Positions 45,701-56,300 of a DNA stretch of 64,000 nt are shown here, piece after piece. Positions within the stretch are counted from its first letter, which is position 1. Every line of letters begins with the position of its first letter. Made by a program: the position numbers and the translations under genes. The notes below the pieces were generated by a model. The model made no database searches. It was not told where the DNA came from and saw only the letters and a list, made by a program, of their open reading frames with translations. Source of the stretch: Trebouxia sp. TZW2008 (Eukaryota > Chlorophyta > Trebouxiophyceae > Trebouxiales > Trebouxiaceae). The stretch lies in assembly GCA_002118135.1 (NCBI GenBank), contig BDIU01000144.1, forward strand, positions 38,519-102,518, read 5' to 3'.

Positions 45701-46969
45701 TGTGCGTAAGCGCGAGACAGTGTCACTGATGCGTTTCTGCTATCTGCTAGCCTTGTTTGTCTGTACATGTTGTCTGTGCATAATGACATAGCGATACTGA
45801 TGCAGGGACTCTGCCGTGCCAGGGCTCATTTGTTTTAACCCTGGAAGCGCAGCACTTTCAAGCTCCGGCTGTGTATATTGCACAGCAACACCGCTGGTCT
45901 AGTTCTTCTGTGCATGATGGTCTTGTCCTTCTGAGCATAATGACAAGACAGCAATGCTGATGCAGGCACTCTGCCGTGCCAGGGCTCATTTGTTTTGACC
46001 CCTGGCAGCGCAGCACTTCCTAGGGAGCTCAGTCTGAATCCCCAACAGTCAAGCTCTGATCTCCAGGCAGCAAAACAGATTCCGACTGTGATTAGGCTCA
46101 CGCCTGAGCCGTCAGAGCCCGTAGCCCTTAGTCACAGAGGGCATCTTGGTCTACAGCCCTTTAGTGACCCAGGGCTGGGCCCAACAATTCTGCCCCTGGG
46201 TGGCAGCCAAGCTGCAGCCGAGTTGAACTATCAACAGTCGCTTGGTGACAGCCCTGCATGTTTTGAGTTTGCCAGGAACCCAGCGGCAGCTCATGCAAGG
46301 ACAGCAAAGCTGAGCCAGCCTGCACAGTTGGGCAGTCAAATTCCCAGTCAGGCAGCAAATTCACATAGGGTTCCTGCCACAGTACAGATTGATCTCTTAT
46401 TACCAACACAGTCAGGCTCGGTCTCACCACCCCCGAATTCAGCCCCAAGTAGGGCTATGGGTCAGGCCCAGGGCAGGGCTGTACACAACAGCCCTGAGCC
46501 AGCTGCCATGCGAAACCCTAGGACCTCCATTGAGGACCTCGGTCAGATGCACAGCTGTCTTAATCAGCTTGAACAGCAACTGGTAGACATGCCCAGGCCT
46601 GTCTCACGAGGCGCAAAGGGCAGACCAAGCACAACAGAAGCAGCTGGTGCAAGGCACGCAAACAGGCAACAGCCTCTGCATATGCATGTGCAACAACCCG
46701 GTGATGCAGCACTTGGTCAGCCTGTGATAGATCACACAGCCAATGAGTCAGTCTCCTTTCTAAGACCGCCAGTGCAGCATCCAATGCAGTCCAGTCAAAA
46801 GGCTGGCAGCAGTGCAATTGCGCCAGCAGTAGAAGAAGAGGAAGCGAGCACAGCAGAAGAAGAAGGGCAAGATCGCGCAAGCCGGCCGTCATCTGCAGGA
46901 TCTGTTGCCAGTCAACCACAATTTGCGGTTTTGAAAGCCAGAGTTGGTGCGAGAAGGCAGGAAAAGTAG
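39734..46969 (+). CDS. Low-complexity Gln/Ser/Pro-rich protein of unknown function
   Basis: Exons that join in phase are 39734-39777 (MARSGSFAEQLFGD), 40146-40217 (PGGEAQDLPASPVSS), about 41180-41434, 43313-43976, 44984-45125 and 45966-46969 (TAG). A short exon near 40658 and extra copies at 41.5-41.7 kb are possible. The protein holds SIEKSLSMDSPTSSRGSSS, HRRASASR (basophilic kinase-like site), a Gln-rich stretch, a basic segment GENRRRRRLQ after LDRRLASLDRIFQ, and a long disordered C-terminal exon ending in an acidic EEEE-type patch and SVASQPQFAVLKAR. I recognise no domain. One intron (41,435-43,312) holds exon copies and a LINE fragment, another a MITE-like element. The middle of the gene is the least certain part. 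Confidence 0.55.
41480..41710 (+). repeat. Two extra copies of the 3' part of exon 41180-41434
   Basis: The working exon ends LQPGVVPIGKTPTAAASPA. Copy 2 (about 41480-41570) reads RPGVMPIGKTSTAAANPA, ends in the same CCCAG-GTGAAT donor and has an AAAG acceptor giving the same phase in and out, so it could be spliced. Copy 3 (about 41600-41705) keeps RPGVMPIGK and then loses frame. Confidence 0.8.
41895..43070 (-). mobile_element. 5'-truncated, inactive LINE (non-LTR retrotransposon)
   Basis: The minus strand encodes the second half of a reverse transcriptase. WQILLSRGIP and GFKQGCNLALDLF are followed by YADN at 42727-42738, where active enzymes have YADD or FADD. A frame break near 42,557 follows, then FRYLGSIFSSD, GAETWTL and RLRWYGHVCRM. 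The 3' end is a TAA-type microsatellite (about 41,906-41,945). The element sits in an intron of the low-complexity gene, antisense to it. The Asp-to-Asn change, frameshift and missing 5' half make it a dead copy. I cannot assign a clade. Confidence 0.88.
44292..44564. mobile_element. MITE-like element, copy 2 (TA target site)
   Basis: It begins TA-CAGTAAACTCTC and ends GAGAGTTTACTG-TA, a 12-base inverted terminus with TA on both sides. It is about 95 bases longer than the other copies. The extra stretch between about 44,340 and 44,450 may be a nested insertion or the longer ancestral form. Confidence 0.82.
45380..45960 (+). repeat. Upstream copies of the start of exon 45966-46969
   Basis: CTGATGCAG plus the first about 75 bases of the last exon recur at about 45,587-45,660 and 45,801-45,880 (CTCTGCCGTGCCAGGGCTCA in the second). 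Between them a related word (GGCCTTGTCTGGTCAGCAGG-like) repeats at about 45,400, 45,515 and 45,745. The two exon copies lose the frame by base changes in the TTTTGACCCCTGGCAG segment. Confidence 0.78.
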
Positions 46970-47903
46970 AAGTGGCTCTGCAGTGAAAAGCAAAGAAGGG
47001 TTCATCCTGTTATGGAAAGAAAGGTCTATGCCGTTAGGTGTCATAACAAGAGCTTCAGTCTATAGAGGGAGCCTGGGATCCCTGTGCGCATTGTATTGGG
47101 AGCCTCCATAAGCAGCCCAGGACACAGTATCACTCCTGCCTGTCAAGTGTTACAGCAAGTGTGTCTGAGTATATTTTGTGGGCAGTCATGCAGCATACCA
47201 TACGTAGCAGATTTGAACAGCCTCTTGGTCACTCTCACTGAGGAATTTGCAAGTCTGAGACAGGCTCGATAGCATGTAGAGGCAGCGCAGGATGGCAGGT
47301 AGTAAAAAGCCAAGCTTGGGTCAGCTATGATTTGCAGTTGTTTCATCAATGACAGCTGTTTGTATAGCAGCATTAGACATGGCTCATGTCATTCCAGTGG
47401 AATGCGCTTCATTGATGCATTCGAATGTGCGTTCAGTAACGGCAAATGAGGGTAGGTCTATGCCAGTGGGTGCCGGAGCGGCTCAATGCAAGCAAGCTGC
47501 CTGCTTTTTGAATGGAGTCACAATTCACTTCTGTGACAGTGGTCATCTCGCATGCCAACGTAGACTCATTGTCAGCGTCAACAATGATGATAGTAGTAAG
47601 ATATTGGCGCATGCACACAGCGCTTGCCGTATCTTGCCCTTACCACTGAAGTGCTGCAGAGGGGCTTGCATTCAGACGCCTGTTTATGACGTCAAAGCCA
47701 CTCCTGTCTGCCCCCATGCAAGCTCAATGCAAGCTCAAAAGCGATACATGTATACAGCTAAACGTGACAATACGATGATTTGTAGCTGCTGACAGTCCGC
47801 AGTCAGTTATACGTTGCAAAACATGATGCTAATGCTGCCCAAACAATCTGTACGCTGATGACAGCCGTCATCTCGTTTGTCTGGTAGGTCTTCAGTCTGG
47901 GCC
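46970..47903. other. Intergenic region, nothing recognised
   Basis: It lies between the stop of the low-complexity gene and the 3' side of the zinc-ribbon gene on the other strand. I find no exon or RNA gene that I can support. Confidence 0.4.
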
Positions 47904-48003
47904 TTATAACAAGGCTTGTGATTCCTGGACGACTGATTCCAATTTGGAAGTAATTTGAGCCACTTCGGCAGAAGTTATGTCAGAAATGCAGCTCATGAAA
48001 TCC

Positions 48004-49577
48004 TCACCCCTCAGAATCCTTATGAACCTCAAGTGGTGCAGTAGATAGCACATCAGCCTTTGAATGCAGCTTTTTGAGCCGCCTGTACGCTGGCTCAGTG
48101 CGCAAACGGATTGACTGTTGCCAACTGCCTCGCTTATCATTGGTCCACCAAACATTTTGATAGGAATAAGCAGTGTAGTCATCAGGTGTGTTATAATTTT
48201 TAGTGAAATCCCACTCTGCAGCAATTTCTGGATACAACGTCTGCAGGGAGTTGCATTTGCATGCCTGCTTTTTGGGCTGCGAGCAACATGGGCACCCAAA
48301 AACAATGCCCGAGCTTTTGAATCTAGCATTAGGACTGACACACCACCTGTGTGGTACACCCATTGGACACTCCAAGCAAAGCCAATGCACCTTTTTGATG
48401 CTGCCCAAAGTGATGTTAGCAGGGTTCAGACCCTCTGCAGCATTGCGCTTATGATCCCAATGCTGCATTGCTCTTGCCCCAGCCGCTGTCAAGCTTGGCT
48501 GCTTTGTCCTTTCTCTTCGCTTCTGAGCTGCGCACTCAGGACACCCAGCAAGCTGTAGAGTACGTCGATGAATGTGTGTGTTCCAAGAATGTTGGCAGGA
48601 GGAACAACGCCAGCCAACAACAGCGTTGCTGTGACAGGTGTAGTCATGTGGAGTCAGCTGATTTGCGTCAAAGTCCCACTCTGAGGCAATGCTAGGTGAT
48701 AAGGTGGCAAGAGCATTATGCTGACAGACTGCCTGCCCCGCACAATATGGACAACCGCTGCCATCGGATCTGTTGTTGACTGTTGATTGCCAGACATGGG
48801 CATGACCATGAGGGCACTTGGTACACACCCACTGCACCTTTTGATTGGTGTGAGGGTGAACAAGTTTCTTGCCGAGCCAAGCGTTGGCCTTATGATCCCA
48901 CTGCTGCTGCAGGTGAGGTTTGAGTAGATGGATGTCTGGCCCTGAAGCTGGCGCTGACTGCAAGCTTGTGACCTGATATGAAATCATGTGTGGTGAGCCA
49001 GTCGCTCTTTGCCTGCGCCTTGTGTGCCCTGCAACGGCAGTGTGACAACAGATCAGGCATTGTTAAGAGGCACACTGCAACTGTCTGCTGCCTGAGAGAC
49101 AGCAAAGGACGCCCTTGCTTTCAGACCAAGCAGGTCATTCATTGATTAACTAATTAATCAATTGATTGATTGATTAATTAATTAATTGATTAGTTCATTC
49201 ATAAGTTCGTTCGTTTGTTCGTTCGTTCATTCATTCATTCATTCACTCATTGTAATTGTGGGCTAAGCAGGTCAGAGAAAACATATCAGCACCTTGAAGG
49301 ACTTTCAGACTCTTATATGCAGCACTCCAAGCAAGAATGGCAGGCCCCCTGCAGAAAGTGATGTGCTAGCTCTCACAGAGGGCGTAAGGTCAAAGCAACA
49401 GGTCAGAAGCAAGAACTCATCACCTTGAAGTCTGTTGAGAGGCCGGCAGGCAGAGTGCAGTTGGGGGTGAATGCTGCTAACAACAGCATGAGCTGCTTTC
49501 CTTGACACATGCATGTGCCTGAGCGTTATGCCGCATGCTCTATTGCAAGGGTTGAGCGTGTTGCCAGCTAAGCGACC
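48004..49577 (-). CDS. DUF4379-type zinc-ribbon repeat protein, copy 1
   Basis: The long exon 48004-48957 encodes four tandem zinc-ribbon units. Each has a W-D or W-N step (QWDHKANAWLG, EWDFDANQLTP, HWDHKRNAAEG, EWDFTKNYNTP), then W-x-C-x2-C, then CPYC, CPECA or CPCC. This pattern is that of the probable zinc-ribbon family DUF4379, known in bacteria, algae and giant viruses, often near or fused to nucleases; the function is not established. An upstream exon, 49424-49577, is conserved with copy 2 in length (154 bases), splice edges and reading (MHVSRKAAHAV, then LHSACRPLNRLQ). Exons further 5' are not resolved. The C-terminal about 25 residues differ from copy 2. Confidence 0.78.
49139..49252. 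repeat. Compound tetranucleotide microsatellite
   Basis: ATTG/ATTA units run to about 49,190 and are followed by GTTC then ATTC units. GTTCGTTC passes into TTCATTCATTC, which is what G-to-A decay of CpG-containing units would give. It lies between the two mapped exons of zinc-ribbon copy 1. Confidence 0.9.
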
Positions 49578-49679
49578 CTGCATCCGTCTGGGGTATGTCT
49601 GAAGCTGCAACTACAGGAGCCTCTGCGTTGCATCACACAGATGCAAATATGTGCAGCAGTGCTTGGCTGAAGCTGCAAC

Positions 49680-51200
49680 TGACATAGCAGCTGCCGATGA
49701 TGATGCTAGGGAGCCTGCAAGCATGCAAAATCAATGTTTTGCAAGCAATGGCATGTTTTCCTGCAAAGTGTCAACACTTTGAGCTGGCAACAAGGCAGGT
49801 CACACACTTCCTGAGCAGTGTATTGCAGGGAATATCATTTCAGCATGCAATGTATCTGCCTGGTAGAGAGCTCATTATAAATTGCCGCATGGCATAATGC
49901 AGAACTGGTGGCCAAAGCAGCAAGCTCTTGTTACACTCGGGGCAAACAAACTCTGCTGTTTGCCTGCTCCTGTGCTGCAAAAGCTGGAAACCGCACCTAT
50001 AGGCTGGCCTCCTTGCCCATAAGCGTTACCCCTTTCAGCTTATCGTTCGATATCCCCTCTGCCTGCCGCAAAGCCGAAATCTGGGCCTGTCTAGGTGTCC
50101 CAGGCCGGAAGCACTGCAACACAGATCGGCACACACCCTTCGCTACGGTTGCTGTCAGATCAGGTCAGTCCATCATGACGACGCGTTGCAATTTTGCTGT
50201 CTACGTCTGACACTTATTGATGCGCTTGAAGCTTTGCGCAGCATACAGCATGGGTAGGGCATTTGAACGTGCAGTCAGTCGCCCCAATGACATCATCCTG
50301 TGCATGCTGTGCAAAGCCAAAGCAGAGCGCTCCGATCTTTCTCAGACAGAGCAGCGGCAAGACTTGGTACAGTACGGAGCCACCTGATCCAGAAGCAAGG
50401 GCAGCGCAAGCTGTGCGCTGATCTGCTGTGGAGTCAGCTTGACTAGACAGCAAGAAAAGAATTCAAGCCAACTTTCGGGCTTTTCCGGCAGGCGGAAAGG
50501 ACTCCAGCGACACCGTGAAACAGATCAACGCTTGTAAGCGAGCGGGCGTGCGGCCAAAGGTTGGAAACAGGTTTTGCAGCAAAGCAGCAAGCAGCACAGC
50601 GAGCTCACTCACACCTGTGCAAGACCTTGCTGCCTGAGCAGGCTCACTCGTGTTAGAGGTACAGCCTGTACTCTCAGCACACCTTGGATGTCTGCCAGAA
50701 CACCGGCAGTTCCTTTGACAGCCCTGTAATCATCCCACACACTTGAGGTGCTTTGGGCTTGCCGTACACCTGTCAGCTGCTCTGCACTGCAGCAACATGG
50801 CCTTGCCCTGCCTCAGAACGAGGTGCCTGTCTTGCACGTAGTCATGTAGCAACCCGTCGGAGATTTGCCTGCCATGCAGATGCATTGCATACAGACATGA
50901 TAGTGCCTGTAATGGAGTGCTCAGGAAGCATGCAATTTGCATTATTGGCAGCTTGGAATATGACATTTTGCAGGAGGCATTTGCAGTTGTATGCAATTGT
51001 TTTGTTCTGCATACTTGCAGGAATCCTGTCATCATCATCATCATTGACAGCTGCAATTTTTTGCAATTGATTTGTTTTGCATGCTTGCAGAAATCCTGTC
51101 ATCATCATCATTATCATCATTGGCAGCTGCAATTGTTTACAATTGATTTGTTTTGCATGCTTGAAGGACTTCTATCATTATCATCATTGGCAGCTTTATG
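49680..51200. repeat. Inner arms and spacer of the inverted zinc-ribbon duplication
   Basis: Minus-strand text at about 49,690-49,900 (TGCATGCTTGCAGG, ATCATCATCGGCAGCTG, GCTCAGGAAG, CAGATACATTGCAT) matches plus-strand text at about 50,870-51,060. In the right arm the CATGCTTGCAG..ATCATCATC unit is tripled with a period of about 74 bases (about 51,008-51,195). Between the arms, about 49,970-50,620 is a CpG-retaining island that may drive both genes divergently. Confidence 0.7.
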
Positions 51201-51297
51201 CCATGTGGAGCTTCATCCAGTAGCAGCTTTTCATGTGGGAGATGCAGTACTGAGGATCCTTCCACCGCAGCCGCAGACACACGCCAGACAGATGCAG

Positions 51298-52802
51298 GGC
51301 TGCCTAGCTGGCAACACACAGTACACTTGCAACAGAGCATGCGACAGACCGCGCATGCACATGTGTGTGTCACGAAACGCAGCTCATGCTGTCATCAGCG
51401 GCACGTTCCCCGGACTACACTCTGCCTGCAGGCCTCTTAACAGATTCCAAGGTGCTGAGCCAATGCTTCTGACCTTGAGCCCTCTGTCAAAGCTAGTGAA
51501 GTAAACTCTCTTTGTAATGACTGCTTTGGTTACCAAAAGAAATTGTCCTTGCATTGAGTTGTCCTTACTCAGAGGGACCACTACAGTCAGATGTAGCGAT
51601 TGGGTACCAGTGGCGCTGTCCTTACATTGAGATTGTCCTTATGTTGAGTGTCCTTGCAAAGAGAGTTTACTGTACAGCCGTTTGTGTGCGCAGGCAGCAA
51701 TTAGTTCTTGCTTGAAGTGCTGACTTGTTGTAGCAATGTCGTTACAGGATGTTCAAGACGTGCATGCAAGCGTCTCTTGCTTGAAGTGCTGACTTAGTGT
51801 TGCAATGCGCTGACAGGATGGTCAAGATGCAGACCCAAATTAGCTTGGATTTCAAAGAGGTGTTTTTGTCAGGTCAGGGGCTTGCAGTCAGCGCTAGCTG
51901 CAGGGCCAGATATCAGTTTGCTGAAACCCCACCTGCAGCAAGAGTGGGATCATCAGGCAAATGCTTGGCTTGGCAATGTAGTCATCCGGCCCTTCTCAAA
52001 CCATAAGGTGCAGTGGGTTTGTACCAAATGTCCCCTTGGTCAACCTCATGTTTGGCATTCAAGAGTCTTCAGCAGGTCTCAGGGCGGCGGTTGTCTATAT
52101 TGCTCAGGACGGGCAGTGTGTCGGCACAATTCTCTTGCCACTTTAGCGCCGAACATTGCCTCAGAATGGGATTTTGGCACAAATGAGTTGACTCCACATG
52201 ACTACACCCATCAGAGCAACTTTGTCGCTGGCTGGTGTTGTTCGTCCCGCCAACATGCGTGGAACGCTCGAATCTCCAACCGTACTTTGTATCTCCATGG
52301 ATGTCCTGAATGTGCTAAAGAGCGCAAGCGGGGCAAGAAGCAAACAAAGCAGCCAAGCTTGATAGCTGCTGGCGCAAGAGTGATGGAGCATTGGGATCAT
52401 GAACGCAATGCTGCAGAGGGTTGGGACCCTGCGCGCATCACGCTAGGCAGCCGCAAAAAAGTGCACTGGGTTTGCTCAGAGTGTCCGCTATGCTTGCCAC
52501 ATAGGTGGTCTGCCAGGCCGAATGTTAGATTTAGCAATGCTGGAAGACATCTTGGTTGCCCGTGTTGCTCTGGACAGAAAACTTGCAAGTGCAACTCCCT
52601 TCAGACCTTGTACCCTGAACTTGCTTCAGAGTGGGACTTCACACAAAATGAAGGCACACCTGATGACTGCGCTCCTCATTCTGACAAAAAAGTGTGGTGG
52701 GTCAGTGATGAGAAGGGCAGTTGGCAGACGACTCCAACATCTCGTGTCATTTGTTATAATAAAAAGGTGCCTGACAAGGCTTTGACACAGCGCCTGATTT
52801 AA
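51298..52802 (+). CDS. DUF4379-type zinc-ribbon repeat protein, copy 2
   Basis: This is the inverted paralogue of the gene at 48-49.6 kb. Exons are 51298-51451 (154 bases) and 51888-52802 (TAA). The long exon has the same four zinc-ribbon units (EWDHQANAWLG, EWDFGTNELTP, HWDHERNAAEG, EWDFTQNEGTP). By eye the two proteins are about 70% identical over the repeats, and both are intact, so both have been kept under selection. In unit 2 the first pair reads WCCSSRQHAW, where copy 1 has WRCSSCQHSW, so one presumed zinc ligand is lost or shifted. Function is unknown; DNA or nuclease association is only a family-level guess. Confidence 0.78.
51498..51674. mobile_element. MITE-like element, copy 3
   Basis: It runs from AGTAAACTCTCTTTG to CAAAGAGAGTTTACTG-TA, an inverted terminus of about 15 bases. 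The left TA is mutated (TG). The interior matches copies 1 and 2. It lies between the two mapped exons of zinc-ribbon copy 2 and has no counterpart in copy 1, so it probably inserted after the inverted duplication. Confidence 0.8.
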
Positions 52803-53370
52803 TTGTAAGACAATCTACGGATGACTGTTTTGAGCTGGTTATGTCTTGCTGCATTTCTTTTCAGCAACCTCAAATGTACAGCGATGCCTGCATAGCGGTG
52901 ACTGACTTTTGATGCATCAAGCCTTGGGCAATGTTACAGCAGTGTCTAGGCAGAGCATACAGGATGTGTTGATGAAACGATCATTGAGGTCGTTGCATGA
53001 TCTCAGGTCTCTAAATTCAACTCTACACATGATCGACAGAGTGACCTATGCCTGTTTGCCAATATATACTGTATCAATGTCGTCCTTGACTTAACGGTAT
53101 ACAACCCTTGAACTGTTCTCATACATTGCAATGCATGTCATGCAGATCAAGCTGGTATAATAGCTGTACAGCAAATGGCACAACACCTTGTTTTTCACAA
53201 TTAGTCAGTGATATTGATATCGAGATAATATATTGAACCAGGATCATTCAAAAAATTAACAATGATCGTTCTACAAAGATGCACATGCTTTCATCAGGTG
53301 TAACGCGACATCTTCTTTCAACAGCAGGCACAACGCAACTTCATTGGATGCCTTTTAGCATCTGCTTTGC
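52803..53370. other. AT-richer intergenic region between convergent genes
   Basis: It lies between the stops of zinc-ribbon copy 2 (plus) and the coiled-coil gene (minus). No feature is recognised. Confidence 0.4.
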
Positions 53371-56300
53371 TTAAGCAACTTCTGCATTCAGAAAGCCGCC
53401 CACCACAAAGGTATACAGGTCATTGACAGCGGCAGCAGTCCCCGGCTGTGGCCTGAACAGAGGTGCCAGCTGCTCACTAACTGCTATCTGACTGATGTGC
53501 ATCACATCAAATATCCATGAAGTCTGCCACCACAGAATGGAACACATCGTTGACAGCAACAGGGGTAGCAGGCTGTGGGTTCGCTGGCAAGCTCTGCTGC
53601 TGAGACTGTAGCCCTATGGCTTGTCCTGCATCCGCCACAACAATAATCAAGAAGCGCAGAAGTTCATGACAGCCACACAGACTTTTGCTGGTGTTGTGTT
53701 TAGCTGCGTTCAACACATGCTGCCACACAGTACGACAGTGGAGAGCTGAACGACGAATGGTGCTACTTGAGGCGCTGCATGGCAGTGTTATTGAGCTTGG
53801 TCAACATGCAACAGCCATTCAGCATGCAAAATGACCATAGTCAACAGTGTGATACGGTGAACGCGCAACACAGCAGTGGTCTGTTGGTGGTGGACAGCAG
53901 CAGCTCATGGGCATGACTCATGCCAAATACACATAGCACTGTGGCAGCGACTCACTCATGCTTTGTAAAGCCCTTTATTCTGATTGGAGCCGCAAGCATG
54001 CTATGCAAAAGCAATACGGATCATAGCAACAATTTATGCATGTCATGTTGTTCACTGATGACATGCCAACAAACATGACACTGCAAAGCTTGTCTTGCTA
54101 CAGCTCAAAGGAACCAATGGAGGATGGGAGGGCCGAGTGCATAGCAATGACAATGGCCTGTCGCCATGGACTGATCACAGGTGACGAACAGCACATCACA
54201 GTGACAATCAGCACAACGTTGGATGTCCTGCATCTCAGACAATTTGTAGTGCACTGTTGGCACTCATGGCATCTCCTGTATGGCTGTACCTGAAGAGCTC
54301 TCTGGCTGTCTTTTAACCACAGTGTGAGGTATGCTCACGCTGTGGTGAGGAGCTGTCGCATTGGGGTTGACATTCTCACACCCTTGCACAGCCTGCAGAC
54401 CAAACAAGCAGGCGTTGACAGCATCCAGCAAGATAGTCATACAGGGTGGGCTAGAAGATGTGTAGTTTGGATTTGAATGTCATGTATGCAGTGCATGGCT
54501 GCTTGAAAGAGCCAACACGTCGGCCTTTTGCCGAAATCAGTCCTGATGCAGGGCTGCATGAAACAGCCCTTGCCTAGGGCTACTTGCCCCGGGAAGTACT
54601 TTTAAGAGACCAAGAAGACGCACTGATGTTCTGCTCAATTTTTTGCCAATCACACCTGAGCAGTGAACAATGCATGGCAAATGCATCAAACACTGTGAAT
54701 TCTTTGTTGAGGAGTGCAATGAGGTCCATGTAAGTACCTGCACAGCGCCAGTAGCATTGCTGACTGATGGCAAGGACGTGCTGCCGGCTCCTGCTTGCTT
54801 GCGCCTGTGGGTCTTGGGTTGCCTGGGGCGGGTGGGCACCCCCATGGTGAAAGGCAGACCCCCTCCTTCTCCCCCTGCACATGCACTTCATGCTGTCACA
54901 AGCCAAAACAAGCAATGCCTGTTTGGTGATGCAGGTGGCGTCAGTGTATCAGGAAAGACAGGCAGCACTGTAGTAGCTCTGTGTGCTAGCATCACAGCAG
55001 CTGCTTAATAAATCAGAGGTAATTTCTCATTGCCAATGAGGAGTGCAGCGCTAACCTGCAGGCGCTCCTGGCATCTCAGGGAAGGCATGCAACAGTTGAA
55101 CAGCTCCATCATGCAGAACAGCACATGCATGGCTGCTTCATAGATAATGCTACAGTCAACACTGTCAATCAGCAGTGCAGTGCTGACCCACATGCAATTC
55201 TAGCATGTAAAAGAAGTCAGGCAACTGCGGAACAGCTACTTGTTGCAGACGAGCACATGCATGGCTGCTTCATAGATCATGCTACATTGCACATTGTCAA
55301 TGGGGAGTGCAGCACTGACCTGCAGGCAGTCCCAGCATCTGAGGGAAGGCAGGCTGAGCTTTTGCAGTGCCTGCATTGCCTGCTGTGCTTGCAGTCCTGT
55401 ACCTCTTCTGCATCCTCGCTTCACCTGGGCTCAGCTTCTCTTGAGCCTGCAAGCATTGACTTCTGATGTTGAGAGCGCATAAAGGGGGACTGTGTTGCAG
55501 CTGTACTCACCTTTGACCGGTGTGCAAAACACGGCAAAGATGTTTCTGCAAGGTCTGCTGATTTAGGAAGTCAAAGTACTTGACATGATGACAACAAGCG
55601 GATGTTGAAAATAGGTGCCTTGAATGTGTTGTGGACTTGAGGCGTGCTTGAGCAAACACAAGTCTTGTGAAAGGTATGCACATACACAGTACAGAGAGTC
55701 ACAAATTCAGTTGTTGCCAGTGTTAAAGCTGTGCAGTACAAGTGCCAGATGTCTCAATGTACGGGCTGTCAAAAATATTGTACCAGCACCATAGCACTGC
55801 ACCTGACTTGCTGCGTTTGTCCAGCTCAGCACAATGTGAGCTATGCCTTCAGTGAGGAGCATGCCACGCCAAGCAAAGGGTCATGAAGGAAAAGTCACAC
55901 CAGAACAGAAGCTTTCATACCTGCAGGTCAGCATCTGCCGCTGTTCTCTTGCCCAGGTGTGGAAGGGCCCCCACTTGCTGTACAGTCTGCCCCACCCCTT
56001 GCTTGGTCACACCCGCTGCTCCTTGCTGGGTAAACAGAGCACCTGTTGCAGTGGTGACTGTTGGCAGGGCGGGCTGTGTCTGTACAGTCTGCTCTGTCAC
56101 ACCTGCTGCTGCTTGCCTGCATGTTGTAATGGTGACTGTTGGCAGGGCGGGCTGTGGCTTTACAGTTTGCCTTGCCTGCTGCTCTGCTACATCTGCAGCT
56201 GCTTGCCTGCCTGTTGCAGCAGTGACTATTGGCAGGGCGGGGTGGGGGTGCGCAGGCCCAGGGCTGCGCAGCACTGCATCTTCAATGTCCATTGCGACTA

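Noticed and set aside
51008..51195. CRISPR-like array
   Set aside because: Only three units, period 74 with drifting sequence and simple TCATCA runs, in a eukaryotic intron-like context.
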